From assembly GCF_002007235.1 (NCBI RefSeq), contig NZ_MUHW01000011.1, positions 1 through 64,000 of the forward strand: DNA of 64,000 nucleotides, read 5' to 3'. Positions 63,758 to 64,000 of the stretch are shown here, piece by piece. The first letter of the stretch is position 1, and every line of letters starts with the position of its first letter. The DNA comes from Oribacterium sp. C9 (GTDB taxonomy: Bacteria; Bacillota; Clostridia; Lachnospirales; Lachnospiraceae). The position numbers and the translations under genes are program-made. The notes under the pieces are model-generated. The model made no database searches. It was given only the letters and a program-made list of their open reading frames with translations, and had not been told where the DNA came from.

Positions 63758-64000
63758 ATGAAAAAAATGGTAACAAAGATTCTTTCAGGAAGCTTAGCTG
63801 CAACAATGGTACTTGGACTTGCAGCCTGCGGCAGCAAAGAAGCACCTGCAACAACAGAGGCTCCAAAGCAGGAGACAACCAAGGCTGCTGAGACAGCTAA
63901 GGAGACTGTTGCTGAAGCAGCTGCTGCCAATGGCGGAGATGTAGTGCTCCGTATGTCATGGTGGGGCGGTGATTCAAGACACAACGCTACACTTAAGATG
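63758..64000 (+). CDS. Sugar ABC transporter substrate-binding lipoprotein (5' part, cut by window end)
   Basis: 81 residues are visible: a lipoprotein signal ending LAAC (Cys24), a Thr/Glu/Lys-rich linker, and the start of a binding domain (VVLRMSWWGGDSRHNATLKM). The WWGGDxRH pattern is typical of family 1 solute-binding proteins. It follows polygalacturonase by 117 bases with AAGGAGG, so it probably belongs to an importer for pectin oligomers. Confidence 0.88.
   Translation, partial: MKKMVTKILSGSLAATMVLGLAACGSKEAPATTEAPKQETTKAAETAKETVAEAAAANGGDVVLRMSWWGGDSRHNATLKM

Overview
The window looks like the chromosome of an anaerobic, fermentative Firmicute of the Lachnospiraceae type (Butyrivibrio, Pseudobutyrivibrio or Lachnospira relatives). 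The evidence is moderately low GC, strong AGGAGG-type ribosome binding sites, a class III fructose-bisphosphatase, a split transketolase, a PPi-type phosphofructokinase, MgtE, lipoprotein-anchored binding proteins and pectin-processing enzymes. The genus assignment is inference. No rRNA, tRNA, CRISPR array, insertion sequence or phage gene was seen.

Region 1 (1-35075) is a large tricarboxylate locus. It holds two copies of a PrpF-family isomerase plus aconitase-family hydratase pair (310-1458 with 7564-9855; 19900-21063 with 22852-25155). It also holds two LysR regulators, an NAD-type isocitrate dehydrogenase, a TctCBA tricarboxylate transporter flanked by a sensor kinase and a response regulator, a MatC-like carboxylate carrier, and a complete citrate lyase system (citD-citE-citF, citX, citG, citC). 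The set LysR + PrpF + carrier + hydratase resembles the uncharacterised E. coli ybhD/ybhHIJ cluster. The most economical reading is uptake of an unsaturated tricarboxylate such as trans-aconitate, isomerisation to cis-aconitate, hydration to citrate, and cleavage to acetate and oxaloacetate. An ABC exporter (1757-6321) is embedded in the locus. A zinc-ribbon membrane protein, a TPM-domain protein and a GNAT-only CitC paralogue sit inside the citrate lyase assembly genes. Hydratase 2 and citD share a promoter with identical geometry, including a T-N11-A palindrome touching the -35 box, which suggests one LysR-type regulon.

Region 2 (35244-47881) is mostly housekeeping: efp, argS, a YfcE-type phosphodiesterase, mgtE with a leader that encodes a 30-residue peptide and can fold as an attenuator, a four-gene minus-strand operon of small membrane proteins and a PstS-like protein, an RsbW-like ATPase, a CsoR repressor with its operator, ftsH and fbp.

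Region 3 (48240-64000) is carbohydrate metabolism: a sugar ABC importer, split transketolase, a cupin, a TRAP transporter, a FadR-type regulator, a transaldolase-like aldolase, PPi-phosphofructokinase, a pectinesterase and a GH28 polygalacturonase (both without signal peptides), and the start of another sugar-binding lipoprotein cut by the window end. Together these suggest uptake and cytoplasmic processing of pectin oligomers feeding sugar-phosphate pathways.

The least explained structures are a 230-bp chain of small hairpins before citC (part of it repeated after argS), the mgtE leader, and the pairing of duplicated ybhH/ybhJ-like genes with citrate lyase.
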